A stretch of DNA of 64,000 bases, taken from assembly GCF_000189635.1 (NCBI RefSeq), contig NW_002476570.1, positions 1 through 64,000 of the forward strand, in the 5' to 3' direction. Positions 40,099 through 53,994 of the stretch are shown piece after piece (position 1 is the first letter of the stretch; every line of letters starts with the position of its first letter). Source of the DNA: Tetrahymena thermophila SB210. Its lineage: Eukaryota > Ciliophora > Oligohymenophorea > Hymenostomatida > Tetrahymenidae. The notes beneath the pieces were generated by a model. That model was not told the origin of the DNA. It did not search any database and saw nothing but the letters and a program-made list of their open reading frames with translations. Position numbers and translations under genes: made by a program.

Positions 40099-41112
40099 GT
40101 TTAATACTAAAAATGCTAATGGAAACAAATAAATATATAATCGTAAATTTACTTTTTTCAAATTTAAGAATCTGTTATATTTAAAATAATAATGATTAAA
40201 TAACTAATTAATTATTGATTACTAAAATTATTCTTATTTAATTATTGCATATCTAAAGTAAACGAATAAAAAAGAAAACAACTAAATAAAAATACTAATT
40301 TATTTATTTGTTGGTTATTTGGTTATCAATTATAAAAATTATTATCCGAGATTTTAATTTATATTTTACATACAATATAAAAAATTTGATTATTATTTGA
40401 AAAATATTCATAAAATATGCAAAAAAAAATGTAAAAATTAATAATTACTAAAATTATTCTTTTATATTTATTGAAAAGAAAAAAGTATACTTTTACAACT
40501 AATAGTTTAGTCATTTACTAATAATACAAAGAGTAAAACAATGCAATTAAGATACCATTACTTAAATTATTCTTTTATATATTTAAAGTAAATTAAATAC
40601 CATATAATCTCTTTTTTTAAAATCGCAAAAAACCAAATAATTTTCATACTTACAACATTTAAAAACCCTAAAATATTAAATAACTGAAAAAAATAAAATA
40701 ATTCTTATTATTTTTATCAGAGTATATTTATTTAATCAATATTTTATGTATATGATAAGCAAAACTTCATTTTGCTAATTTGTTTTTCATTTTAAACTAT
40801 GAATAGTCAATTTTGTTAATTTTGTTGAATAATTGAAAATAAACAAAATTAAGAAATTTTTTTATTCTTTTTTTAGATTTTGATAAGACCAATAATTACT
40901 TAAGTATGGATGGATGGTCGGACTTTGATTGCAAATGAAAATATTTATTTTAAAGTAGAATTTATATTTTATTCTTGACTTTCGTTTATTAAAATGAATA
41001 AATAATTTTTATATTAGAAATAGTATTTATTTAAAATATACAATAAATAATAGATAGATACTTAAATTACATTTTAAATAAGTTTATAAATTATTTTAAA
41101 TAATGCATGTTA
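40099..41112. other. Intergenic between convergent genes
   Basis: One kilobase between the ends of the desulfurase and transporter genes; AT-rich, nothing seen. Confidence 0.6.
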
Positions 41113-42411
41113 TCAGAAGTTAGAAGATATAGTTGAGTATACACCGCTGGCTCCTCCTACAATACCTAAAGTGAGAATAGTAAAATTAATGATTTAGGTG
41201 TAGAGAGGAATTTTTCCTTTAAAGAAAACTTGATAAAGAGTGATTGGGAAAACAAATCCGAGAGTGACAGAAAAAATAGATCCTAAAAGATTAAGCACAT
41301 CTAGAATTTTAGGCCATGAAATAGCTAAAGTCATAATAATTGCATAAAAGAAGAGTCTAAATGAGCTACGACTAACAAATTTAATTGGGTTGTTTTCAAT
41401 AAAGTGATCACAAAGCTAGTCAAATCTTTTAAACATAGGGAAAGCAAAAAGCAAGAACGAGCCAAGTAAAGCTAATGAATATAGAACATTCAATACATCA
41501 ATATAATGGGAAAGATTATCCATAAAAGTAAATATTAAGTCACCATCGTTGAGAGGTAAACCAAAAGCCATGTATGCTATTCCACCGATAACTACAGCCA
41601 TAGAAAACATGAAGATAATATAACGTTGTAAAATCATCCCGAATTTTTCTTTTTCAATCATAGAAGAGTGTACATCAGTAATAACACCGTTAATATCATA
41701 AGCAAACATAATAACACCAAAGTAAAAAGGAACTTAACCAAAGTTGATAATATTTGTACCGACACTACCTCCAGAAGTTGCAATTCCATCAGTGCAAAGA
41801 ACATATATAGAGTCAATAATAATGGTTATGAAGGCTAAATTACAAGCAAAAACACCAAAAGAGGATATGTAAGAGAGTTTTTCAATATGTCTATACATTG
41901 AAAAGGGGAAGTAAATGATAACAAGGATAGAGAGTACAACATATCCTTTGTATGAAGAATCTAAGCTATCTCCAAAGACAGATGATAAGGCTGTAAGAAT
42001 GAAGATCATATAACCTAAAATACTACCTAAATTAAAAATAATTGTAACAGCTTCTGCTAATATTTCAAATTTCTTTCCTAGGATTTTTCCTGCAGCTGTT
42101 TAAAGAGTATGACTGATGCCATCATTCATATTATCTAAAACTTTAATTAGTAACCCCCAAGAGTAGAGACACATAATACCTGTCAAAAAGAGAAGCAAAA
42201 TAGATTCAAGCCACCCAGCAGCTGCAAAAGTTTGAGGCATAAACAAAAGAGTTGAACCAAGACCACATTTACAAATATTAACTGTAGCTTACCAAACTGT
42301 AGAGCCAGTTGAAACTTCTTTGTTTTAAAAAGACTCTATATCAGATTTATCTCCTGAAAGTAATGTCCTATTAATTTCTTTTTCACTATTCCTTAAATTT
42401 TTATTTTCCAT
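41113..42411 (-). CDS. Amino-acid transporter, AAAP (SLC36/SLC38-like) family
   Basis: Single exon of 433 codons on the minus strand. After about 40 polar residues the family's first membrane helix carries the conserved pattern STVWQATVNICKCGLGSTLL, then FMPQTFAAAGWLESILLLFL. About eleven hydrophobic segments follow, including IIFNLGSILGYMIFILTAL, YVVLSILVIIYFPFSMY, VPFYFGVIMFAYDINGVITD (the family's helix near F-A-Y), YIIFMFSMAVVIGGIAYMAF, VLYSLALLGSFLLFAFPMF and a last helix ending SSNF. AAAP proteins are proton- or sodium-coupled carriers of neutral amino acids in plasma, vacuolar or lysosomal membranes; substrate and membrane cannot be told here. Length (432 aa) is normal. Confidence 0.9.
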
Positions 42412-44921
42412 TTTTAATCGAAAAAAATTTTTTTGATTTAAAGCTAAAATTTATTGATTGATTGATTGATGTTAAATATTTTTTATTGACTGGTTTTTAA
42501 GCAGAGAATAATTTTTCCTTTTTATTGAAAATAATTATTAATATTATGAATTAAATTAATTATAAACTAATAATCGAGGTGTAATTTTTAAAGTCAAAAA
42601 TATCACAAGGGTTATAATTAATAATTTCATTTTAGAATTGATCAAGATAGATAACCAAACAAATTACAAAAAGATGAAAAATCTTTTATAATTTGTATAA
42701 TGAGTGATGAATGCGAATGTTACTTTTTATTTGTAACAAATAATGAATGTGATCAAATTTAGATTCATTTAGAAAAAAAATAAATCTGGTAAATAAAGTT
42801 TTTTTAATTAATCCTTTATTTAAGTTAATCTGTCTGTCTCTATGTATATTGAATCTACAACCAAATACTTTTTATTTTTTGTAAAAATTAATCTTTTCAA
42901 AATTTTGATCTCCCAATTGTAAAATTTTCTACTTTTCATCATAATTTACAACAAATTCTTTTGAGCAGGTAAGTATTTAAAAAACAAAAATGAATATGAA
43001 AAACAAATCGCTTGATTTGACTTACAAAATAATGCAAACACTTTTTTGATAAAAAAATATAAAATTTCAAATTAAATTTATACTCTCACTCTTTTAATTA
43101 TTCTCATAATAAATAAATAAATACAATATTGAATTATTAATTAAATTAATACAATAAATATAAGCTGTATTTTTTTCCAAATTAGAAGAAGATTTATTTT
43201 ATTTATTCATTCTTTCATGTAAATTAATTCTGATAGAAAATTTTGATTAGAATTAAAAAAAAATTTTATCTACAATGAAAAAAATTACTTGATTTAACTT
43301 TAAAAGTTTGATTCAATGATTTTGATTGAGAATAAGCTTAAGCCATTTTGAAATAAAATGTAAATAAGCGATTTTGATTATAATAAGATTAACTTTTTCA
43401 AAAAATACAATGACCCAAATCATTTTTTGAGACAAATTAATTTTTTACTTTTTTAAGAAAATTTGATTTAAATCTGCCAAGGACCCGATTAATTTGGATT
43501 GTATTTATCAATTGAATTCGTATAAAAGAAAAGCATAAACTAATTTTTACTATTTTCTTTATTATTAAAATTTAGCTTTTTTTAAGTTAACCCTTAAAAA
43601 ACAAATAAGCCAAAAATATGAATAAAAAATAAGCATTTTAATTGTAAATTTATTAAGATAATGCAAAAATATTTAAATTTTAATAAATGTAATCTAACTC
43701 ACTTAGTTCTAAGAACTAACAATTGGTAATACTAACTCAAGAAATTGATTTTTTAATAAAAGATAAATATTAATTACGCACTAAAATAATAAATATAAAT
43801 TAATATACTGGGTCACATATTATTTAAATAGTTTGAATTATTAAATCTTATTACTTAATTCTACTTTGTGACATCATAAATTAAATGATTGTAATTTATT
43901 TTAAATTACAAATATGATTTTTCTATTCGATTTTTTTTGATTAGTTGTCAGTCCTTCAAATTGTTTAAAGAAAGAATTTTATTAAAGGGTTAGGTTACAA
44001 GTACGAATTTGCAATCCGTGTAAAATAAAATATCTGTTGATTACTTTATTATCCTAAATTTATTTAGGCATTCTTACATTTGTATCTAAAGAATTTTTGT
44101 ATTAGCAAAAAATGGTATTAATTCCTAATTGAGTTCAACATTTTTTATGTTTTCTATTTATTCTATATTTCAAACAAGTAAATATATTTTTAATTTAACC
44201 ATTTTCATGTAGTTTCATTATTATTTAAAATGTTTCTAATTTTTTAAAAAAGTTTTTTTATTTTTTAAAAATCAATAAAAAATACATTTTAGTTTTTAGT
44301 GTCTTTTAAGTCAATTCCAATGACATATTCTTCATATAATTAAAATTTTTAAATTTTACATTTTTGATAAAAATAAATTTATCCTTTTTTCAACTGAAAT
44401 TAAATTCTTTATAAGTTTAATTAATTTTTTATATTTTTGATAAAATTAAATAAATATTTTATTTTATTTTTTGCTTATTTTTTATTTTACTTTGAAAGTA
44501 ATTTTAATATTTTCATAAAATAATATTAACGAATGAAGAATATTCATTTTAAGGCTAAAAAATTTATAATATAAACAATTGAGTCAATTAACATTTATTG
44601 AAAATTATTTTAATTCTTTTTAAAGTGATTTGTTAAAATATTTAATAAAATGTTTTTAGAATAAAATTAATTAATAAACCAATTATTTTATTTGAAATAA
44701 GCAAAATATTGTTTGAATATTAATAAAAATATAAACCACTATTTTATTATTTTTTTTATTATTTAATTAATTGAATTTAAAAGTTCCAGTTGAAAATTGA
44801 TTAATTAGATAAGATCTTTAAATAAGTTTGAAATAAGTATTTTTCAGATAGTTTGTTTGACTCTATTTTTAATAGCTTAAGAAGATATTTGCATAGAATT
44901 ATAAAATAAAGTTATTTCAGT
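42412..44921. other. Divergent intergenic region, 2.5 kb
   Basis: Lies between the outward-reading transporter and coiled-coil genes. No gene, RNA or repeat array is convincing. It has a short (TGAT/TTGA)n run near 42450-42470. Confidence 0.6.
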
Positions 44922-47760
44922 ATGAATAATTAATAGAATTTAGAATTGAATTTTGATAATTAAGCTCATTTTTAGAATAGATCTATGAATCAATTTTAAT
45001 AGAATGATTAACATATTTAATATGAAGACATGGTGGCGTAAAAGATATAAGAATTGTAGATTATTTAAGGATAAGAGATAAAATAATTAAAATAAAAATT
45101 AATAGAAAAAGAGCACATTATATAAGATCTTAATGACAAATTTAACAAATTGGAGGAAAACTTTAATTATAATTTACAAGTAATTGATGCTAGAGATCAT
45201 GATATCTCTGAATTAAGTGCTAAAATGATAGAATTAAAATAAATTTGTGATTAGAAGAATTTTAGAATAGAGGAACTAGAAAAAGAAGTATAAGAAGCAA
45301 GTAGAGGACAAGACGAAGTTAAAGATAGAATGGCAGAAAAGAATCGTCTCCTATATGATAAAATTGAAGAATTAAAATAAGAAGTCAAGTTTTATAAAAA
45401 TAATTACAACTAAGAATTACTAAAACATAAGGAATCTGCTAACCGTTTATCAAATATGGAAAAAATTATGTAAGAAAATGAGTAAAAAGTAAGGTTAGAG
45501 CTTGAAAATAGAATCGACTAAATAAAATAACAATATATGACTGAAATTCAAAAACTAGAAAGTTTATTAGAATAAGCTAAAAGATAAAAAGAAACTCATA
45601 CAAGCGAAATTCAAACTTAAAACGAGAGATTGTTGAAGTAAAATGAAGAATTGCTTGCAGAGAGAATTTAATTAAAAGCTTAATTGATTGAAAAAGAAAG
45701 AGCACAAGCTTAAGAAATATATGAAAGAAATGCAAGAGTTTAAGAGGCTTTAACTCTAGCTTAACATGCATAGTAGGAAGCATAGAATTTAAAATAAGCT
45801 AATAGCGGTTGGGATGTTGTAATGAGAGAGAAATTGCAAATAGCATAACAAGAAAAAGAAGATATACTTCAAATGCTCAATCAACATAAATAGAAATCAA
45901 AGTAAAAAATTTAAAATATTAGAGAGGAAGGCGAAAGAAGATTTGAAGAGCTTATTAGGGAAAATTCTGCAAGAGTTAAAAGACTTCAGTAAGAATTAAG
46001 AGATACTTAGCAGTAAAACGACTTTTTATCATTATCTGAGAAAAATTTAAAAGAAAAATTATAAGAAGCTCTGTCAAGCAATAGAAGGGAAGTAGAAGAG
46101 ATAGAGCATAAGAATAATCTCTACTTAAAAAATCTTGAAGAAGATAAGAGGCAGTTAAGGAATGAAATATAAATTAAAGAATTTTAGAATAATTAGTTGA
46201 ATGAGGAGATTCAGAGAGAAATTAAGAAGTATGCGATGTTGGAACAGGAGTTTAAGGAATAATCTGATCAGCTCACATAACTAGAAAAAGAAAATACAAT
46301 GTTAATTGAAGAATTAGTCTTGTATAAAAAGAACTTCCCAAATGTTAATTTTGGATAGTAAATGCAAAGGAGAAGTTTTTACCCTTTGTAGCAACATTAA
46401 AGCCCTTTTAAAAAGGAATATGAATAAGCTCAAGGATAAAAAGATGAATCTTTTGAGAAACTATTTAGCCAAGATATGGGTTATGTAAACGTAGGATCAT
46501 CTTTGATGGGAAATAATCCTCATCCATAATAAAATTTTAATGAGCATATTCCTTTACCAGAAAACAGATCTTAGCCATTTGAGCAATTTTAAAAGATAAA
46601 AGAGTTGGAATTTGACATTAAGACATACAAAGATTTAATTGAAGACATGACAAAAGAGATGGAAAGAGTCAAACAAAAAGTAAATTTAAATTTATTTATT
46701 TTAATATTTATTTGTTGAATTGCTTAGATAAATGCTTAAGAAAACAAATAAATTAATTTTAGATTATTTTTTAAAATATAATTTTGTTGAGAAGAAATTA
46801 GTTGTTACAAATACAAATATTTTATTTATTTTTTTAACAAAAAAGCTTGAATTCAATAACTAGGAACTTAGACTATCTAAAGAAGAGTGTATAGAATTAA
46901 GAAATAGAGTAAGTGAATAAAAGCTTGATATTATCAGTATGAGGGAAAAGCTTTAAAAATATGAACTCGAAAATAAAGAGCTTAGTAAAGATATATTAGA
47001 AAAAAAAACTTATGAGTAAATACAGTAGACTATCAAGCTCAAAGATGAAGCCATTGAAACTTTAAAATAAAAAAATAATAAATATCAGAAAGAAATTAAT
47101 TAATTGAGAAGAGAAAGAGAGTCTTTAAGTGAAATAAGTGCTTAGCTCAAATCTAAATGTATTGAGTATGAAGAGCGTTTAGAGATAGGATAGTATGGAG
47201 ATAAAGGAGTAGATCCGTAAGAACTGAGAGCTTAAAATTAAATTTTCATATAGTAGTTACACTAAATGGAGCTGTAACTACAAAACTGCGAAGAAGAACT
47301 TAAAAAATGGTAAAAAATAGATGTTGAAAAATAATAAATCATAGAATAATTAAAGGAAGAACTTATTCAAAATAATAAGCTATTTAAAAATAAATCAATT
47401 CCTGCTTTATCAGTGATCTCTCATTACAATCATATGAAAAGATAAGAGGCCGCTTAAAAATAACATCCTTAGTAAGCATTTAAAAATATTCCTAAATATG
47501 ATTAATTCGAAGAAATTGATGATGTTCCTGTGAAGCTAAACAAACCATAAAATATTTCAAATAATAATAGCTTGAGTCCTCAAAAACATAATTAATAAAT
47601 TCAAAATACATAAAATGAAAAAGCTTTTAATTCATAAGATAAAATACTAAAATAGGCAGAAAAATAATTTAAAAAAGAGTTGATAGAATTGTATGATCAT
47701 GTAAATCCTGATAGTAATTAATTTATAAAAGGAAAGCCTTAAATGTTTGCTAACTATTGA
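44922..47760 (+). CDS. Long coiled-coil protein, function unknown
   Basis: Exons 44922-46679 and 46846-47760 give exactly 891 codons. From about residue 35 to 470 it is nearly continuous heptad-like coiled coil (KIQELQIIQGQEIKQLKQKL, NLQVIDARDHDISELSAKMI, EELIRENSARVKRLQQELRD). A linker with little helix potential follows (RRSFYPLQQHQSPFKKEYEQ, GYVNVGSSLMGNNPHP), then more coiled coil and a Pro/Asn/Gln tail. The N-terminal DARDHDI segment recalls centriolar/ciliary coiled-coil proteins of the CCDC57 type, but that is only an impression. No membrane segment or signal peptide. The 166-nt intron sits in the coiled coil. Confidence 0.85.
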
Positions 47761-48391
47761 ATAATTAATTCATAAATTATACATTGAAGTTAATTAGAAA
47801 TTAATAATCACAGTTATAAAAAAATATAAAACAACAACCATCTTTCGTATCTGTATATATTTTTTCATGCAATCTTTCAAATTTTAAAAAGCCTATCAAA
47901 ACTAATAAAGTCATTTTTATATTTATTTAGCTTACTCGATTTTATTTTACTTTAATAGTTGAAAATTAATCTTCAATAAATAGTTTTGTTAAAATAATAT
48001 CCTACTTGATCATATTTATAAAAATATAAATTGACCTTTTTTTGAAAAATAGATTTATTCTTATTTCAATAAACTTGAAATAAATACCTTATAAATAGAA
48101 TTGAATAAATTTAAAGTTGATTTAGTAGGATATTATTTTTAAAATAGGAAATATATATAAAAATAATTCATATCAATTAGGTAAACTAAAAAGAAACAAT
48201 AATTTAATACGGTAAAAATATTTTGGTTTTTTACTGAAAAGAATTTTTTAATTTATAAATACTTCTTTCTTAGACCATTAAAATATTGAGATTAAGAATT
48301 ATAATCAATTTACATTGAAATTAAATATATTTCACACGCATAAATACATAATTTAATATTATAGACAGTATATAAATATCATTAAAAATTA
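47761..48391. other. Intergenic
   Basis: A 631-base AT-rich spacer between two co-directional coiled-coil genes; nothing recognisable. Confidence 0.6.
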
Positions 48392-49753
48392 ATGCTTTCA
48401 AGAAAGGTTTCTTATTAATAAAATCCTGATACTTCAGTAGTACCTAATGAATTTCTTGATTCCCTTCCTACAAATAAATAAATAAAAAATTTTGTGATTT
48501 CACGTATTTCTCCATTAAAAAGTAGATTAAAAACTCATTCTGTTAATGATTTAAGCCTTAACAATGATCTAAGTATAGGTGATTTACAGTAGATTTATCA
48601 GGTAGAAAAATAAAGTAATTAATTGCAGGTCTCTCACAATAGAGCAGAATATAATAGTTAGTTAGATATCTTAAATAGCTTAAAACATCACCGGAAGGTT
48701 TCATCGAATTAATTTGCGTTACCTAAAATTGAAGAAAGAAAAAATTCAAGGATAATGTATTTAGAGGCATATTCTGATGAGAATAAAATGTAAAAGGGCA
48801 AAGAAAAGCAAAAGAGATCTGTTAGTTTATCTAAAAATAGAGAGAAAACTCAATAAAATGAAAATTAAATTGATTTAAACAAAAGAAAAAGCATTTAAAC
48901 TGAAATTAATAATGTCGAATTAGATAATTGGAAGGTGTAAAACTAGTAAAAAAGCACTAAGATTACTAATTTAAGTAATTTTATTTTATTAATAAATTTA
49001 TTTGCATTTTTACATAAAATATTACATACAATATGAGTTTATCAATAAATAAATAAATAAATAAATGTTAAATTATCAACTAATTTAAAATTAAATATTT
49101 AATAAGAAACGTTGAGCCCAAAAATTTAAAAAAAGACACCAAACTAAGAGGAATTCTAAGAATAACTCAAGAAGTAAGTCAAATTTTTTAAGAGAAAATA
49201 AGAGCTTGATGGATAAATATTTGAGTAAGTAGAATTATTTTAAAGACAGTTAGAATAAGACAAAGATATAGAAAAAATACTATTCGATACTTACGAAAAA
49301 GAAAATAAAGACAACTAAGAAAGAAAATAAAAAATCTAGCAGTAAAATAAATAAACTTCTTTTGTAATTAAACAACAAATATAAGAAAAGGCTTTAAAAA
49401 ATAAGGAGTAGTTTGAGAAGTTGAAATTAGAAAACAACTAAATCTCTCAATAAAAACAAGATGAAGATAAAAAAAATAATTTAATACTAATATAAAAAAA
49501 GAAAGAATTGTAAAATCATTACAAAGAGTTAGCTAAATAAATTTTAATTAAATAAAAATCAAATCAACAAAGTGAAGTCCCTATAAGTAAGCCAAAAGAG
49601 CAAAGTTTTAATGACAGAATTTGCAGCTAAGATTAATCTAGGATTTAAAATAGATAGGAAAATTCCAAAAGTATTTAAGGTTTTCTAAAGAAATAGCAAA
49701 GAGATTAAAAAGAACACATGTTTCTAGAGTATAAAAATATGTATGATATTTGA
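48392..49753 (+). CDS. Coiled-coil protein, function unknown
   Basis: Exons 48392-48974 and 49107-49753 give exactly 410 codons. The first 195 residues are polar, with basic patches and serines (NFVISRISPLKSRLKTHSVN, KEKQKRSVSLSKNREKTQQN). The second exon is mostly charged helix and Gln-rich coiled coil (QEEFQEQLKKQVKFFKRKQE, KEQFEKLKLENNQISQQKQD) and ends FLEYKNMYDI. I recognise no family. It lies between two other coiled-coil genes on the same strand, which may mean nothing more than shared cytoskeletal roles. Confidence 0.8.
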
Positions 49754-50519
49754 CTCAAGCTATTAATATGAAATAATTTAATCTCTTTTTTAACAGATAA
49801 ATATACTAAAAAATCTATTATTATCCAGCTATAATTAATAGAATAAAAAATTATTTAAATTACTGCTTTTTACTTCAGCTTAAATACTTGATTGAATAAT
49901 TTACTAAATTTTATAATATCTGGCATAATTTCTTTAAAGAATAGTTTAATCAATATTTATTTTAAATTTCTAAAAATTGAATAATTTGCTTCAATTATTA
50001 GAAAATAAATTAATTCCTAATAATAGTTCTTATTTATTTATCTATTTATATTTTCTTAAAAATTCTTTTACAAAAAAATTATTTTATTCAAAAGAAAATA
50101 AACTGTAAAGCTAAATAAAACATAAAGTATTAATAATTTTATTTAAATTGTTATAAATTAAACATATTAGAATGATTCAATTCCTTGACACTTGATAAGA
50201 AATGAATAAACTTTATAAATTAAGAGTATTAACATTAAAAAAATTAAAATATTAAATGAATTTAAATCAAATTTATAATTGAAAAATAAATTAATTTTAT
50301 TATAAAATTAAATAAATCTAAAATAAATAAAAAACAAGTAGCTTAAATTCAATAAAGCAACTGATTTGTGATATGATTATTATTTTCTTTTAATATCTAT
50401 TAATAAAATAAGTAGGATTGATAGATAAATAATTAATTAGTGTTGTTTGTTTCTAAAAATTAATTAGCTGAATAGTGTAATTACTTGATTGATTTTGAAA
50501 TAATTAATATTAAAAACAG
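49754..50519. other. Intergenic, may hide first exon of next gene
   Basis: AT-rich, 766 bases. The CFAP157-like gene that follows has no ATG in its first recognisable exon, so its start exon is probably here; an ATG at about 50205 (MNKLYKLR then a GTATTAAC splice-like site) is one candidate. Confidence 0.4.
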
Positions 50520-53061
50520 TTTGTAAGAGTGAGTTAAAGAGGAGCATCCAAGGGTGATTAAGCTGAGCAGCAGTATAGAGAAATACAGTTTTAAATGAAA
50601 TTTAAATTCGATTTATTTTTAAAATAAATAATAGGACGTAGCTGTTGCTCGAGCAAAATAAAAAGGAACTTCTTGATAGTTTTTTTACAATTAAGAAACT
50701 CCAAGAGAGAGTTCATCGTTTGTAATTCATTAAATATATAAATAAATTTAATCTGCAATAGAAAGATAAAACAAAATATTTAAATAAAATAGGGAACTTG
50801 AAAATAAATCGCTTAAAGATGAACGCGATGAAATAAAGAACCATTTTGATGAAAAGAAAGATAAATATGTAATTTAGATTTATTTTAAATTTTTTTGCAA
50901 TGTTTTTATAAAAATTCAGGAAGATATGATTGATTTGTAACGTACTGAAATCGATCAACTCAAAAACGATAAATAAAAGGCTGAATACGAATATGAAAAA
51001 GCTAAGAAGGATTTAGAAGAATTAAAAGAGGAAACAGGTATGGATATTATTAAGAAATTTAAATACATTTAGCGTTTTATTGTTGTGTTTACTATTCTAG
51101 TCAATTTAACATCAAGAATAAATTAGTTAAAAAATGATGAATTGATTGAATTAAATAAATAAATAAATATATTTATCAGAACTTGCATCAAATAATATTG
51201 AAATTTATATAATATGAATCATTGAACAAACATCTAAAAAGAATCATAAATGTTTTTATTTAAAAGCAATATGAAAAAATAATATTTTTTATTGATTTAT
51301 TTTAATATAAATAATTTTTCGTGATTTTTAACAAGCAGTTTTATAATAAAGAAAGCATCCTAGAAGAACTAAAAAAGGATTTTGAAAGAGAGAAATCTGA
51401 CTTAAATGATAAAATTTTAAAGCTAGAAACAAGACTAGAAACTGTTGATATATTTATTAAGAATAAAGCTGACTTAGAAAACGAAAGAAAGAATTTAAAG
51501 GAATAGCTTGAATTTGAGAAGAAAGAAAAGCTTAGGGAGTTAGCAGATAAAGATCGTGAAAAAGTACAAGCTACAGATAAGTTGAAGAAAGATATGTTAC
51601 ATAAAATTTAAGAAACAAAGACAAGTTTATTAGCTTTGAAAAAAGAATAATTGCAGACTACTACAAGACTTACTGTTTTATAAAATCATTAGCTCACCAC
51701 TGAATTAGAATATTAATCTAAGCAAACTGAGAAACTTTTATTTAAAAATTCAAAACTTTAAGAACAAATCTCAGCTTTAAAACGTGATGTTGAAATACAT
51801 AAATAGGTTGAGTAGGAGTTAGCCAAAAGATCTCATTTTTGCTAAAAATTAATTAAAAAGCTCAGTTAACGCATAAAAGAATTGGAAGATGAAGCTGAAT
51901 CAAATAAAAAAGAAAAAGATGAAGAGCGTCCACCTGAAATTTCTAAGACACATGAAGCTGAAGACCGCAAAAAAGATGAAATAGTATAAAAACTAATTTT
52001 ATTAAAAATAATTATTTAAATAAAAAAATTAATATTAAAGATAAATTCACTAGAAAGACACTTAAAAACTGTTGAAAAGAAACTGGCAAAAGTTTAAAAT
52101 GTAAGATTATTATTTGAAAAAGTGATCAAAAATTAACAGAAAAAATTAATTTTTAAAAAAGGACTGTGATATTTTAAAAAATGAGAATTATTATCTACAA
52201 ACAAAGATAGAGACAAGTGATTAGAAATATGGAAATTTAGCTGCAGTTATTGCAACAAACTTAGAAAATTTAAAAAATAACTAGCAAAGCGTTTATGAAG
52301 ATATTCTAGAATAGGAACCTGAATTGAATATTACATTGGATTTAAATGAAATGTAATAATTTTAACCTTTGATTTTCAAAAAAAAATAGAATTATGATTT
52401 ATTGGTTAGAATTACAAGCTAATAAATTTTGTATTTTTATTCAAACAGAAGGCATAAATAAGTTCATGAATGGAATCTAAAAGAAAAAGAAGGAGTTTTA
52501 AATCTCCTTCTAGCTTAAATAAGACCTCTTATGTCTGTAAATTATTTTAAAAATAATTGAAAAATGTTATTAAAGATATAACAAATTTATCAAATAGAAA
52601 AAGAACTTGATGCAATCAATTAACACATCTATAGCAAATTAATCTATTAATGTTAATATAATTGACGATTTACAATAAATGTAATAATAGAATAATGCAA
52701 ATTAAGTTTCACTTCCAAGTATTTTATTAAAGCTTTCAATAAATCATAAATAATAAATAAATTGATCATTTATTAGGAATAAATAATTCAGTAGATTAAA
52801 AAGAAGGCTCAATTGAAAATAGTATTTCTGCAGGCGGTGGAGCAAATTAGATTAATAACTCAACAAATGGAGGTTCTAAGAAATTTTAAGATGTACCTTT
52901 AGATATTAGCACAAAAATAGTTAAAAGCCCTTTAAGAGATTGGGGTAAACCAGCAACCACACTTCCTTCTTCAAGTAAAATATCATTTTAAACTGAATTT
53001 TTAGTAAATTAATATTCTTTAAGATAATAAAAATAAGAATAGAAGGTTTAAAGTATCTTGA
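50520..53061 (+). CDS. CFAP157: CFAP157/BBOF1-like ciliary coiled-coil protein
   Basis: This gene has many small exons. Those I can follow: 50520-50572, 50635-50721, about 50764-50868, 50920-51037, 51336-51983, 52041-52100, 52162-52536, 52598-52718, 52777-53003 and 53038-53061. Phases close from 51336 onward; upstream borders and the start are uncertain. The central exon reads LKLETRLETVDIFIKNKADL, DREKVQATDKLKKDMLHKI, LQTTTRLTVLQNHQLTTELE, YQSKQTEKLLFKN and ELAKRSHFCQKLIKKLSQRI. This is the arrangement of CFAP157 and its relative BBOF1, which act at basal bodies and axonemes. Later come EWNLKEKEGVLNLLLAQIRP and the tail SPLRDWGKPATTLP. The family is inferred from motif order recalled from memory; it could be BBOF1 or another DUF4515 protein. 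Confidence 0.62.
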
Positions 53062-53994
53062 TACAGACTGCTAGCTGGCTGTCTAGATATCATTAATCAG
53101 ACAAAATTAAATTATATTTATTATAGAATAAGTATTTATTAAATTATTTGCTTGCTTTAAAGTTATTTTGTGCATATAAATTTGTAAAATATAATTTTGC
53201 AAATCTCCTTTCAAATAAATATTTCTCCTCTTTATTAGATTAATTTAAATTTTAATAAAAAATATTAATCTAAGAAAAAAGTTTTTTTAGTTAATTTAAA
53301 TTTTAGATTATCATTGCTCATCATAATAAATTTTATGTTATAAATTTATAATAGATTAAAATAAATATCTTTTTAATATTTGAAATTTATCACATTTAAA
53401 ATTATTGAATAGTTCCAAAAATTTTTGAACGGATATTTTAAGTGAGAAGTTACTGTTAAAAACAAATAAAGAAATATAAATAGAGAGATATCAGCATTTA
53501 TTTTTGATAAGATTTGAATTATTATTTTGAATTTAGATAAAGAGATGCTTAACAACAAGAATAAATTGTATGTCTTAATAGAAATAAATAATAAAATTGA
53601 ATATCCTTAAAAAAAATGTTTATTTATTTATTACATGGGCTTATTTCGAGATACATAAACAGAATTTATTTATTTATTTATTTTTGAGCTCCTTTCATTT
53701 ATTTATTAACAATATTTTAATGAAGTATTTTATCTCAAATTGATAGAAAATGCATTTTGTATTATAATAATAATACTAACCTAATTGATTAATGCTTTTT
53801 GAGAAAAATTTCAATTAAACAAACAAACAAACTATAAAATCAAATCAAATCATAACAAGAGAAAAAAATACTTCAAAAAGATTTTAAATCAAAAATTTTA
53901 ATTAATTTAGTTAGCAATTTGCAAATACAAAGAGAAATAATAGTGGAGTATATTATAGAATAAATTTAGTTGTTAGTTAAAGCTAAGACATAGC
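53062..53994. other. Intergenic
   Basis: 933 bases between two co-directional coiled-coil genes. Contains a repeated TTTATTTATTTAT tract at about 53668-53684; no gene seen. Confidence 0.6.

Noticed and set aside
45577-45783. Minus-strand Leu/Phe-rich frame
   Set aside because: Antisense shadow of the Lys/Glu-rich coiled-coil gene at 44922-47760.
51321-51506. Standard-code frame starting MIFNKQFYNKES
   Set aside because: It is a fragment of the large exon of the CFAP157-like gene; its apparent ATG lies in the intron just before the acceptor at 51335.
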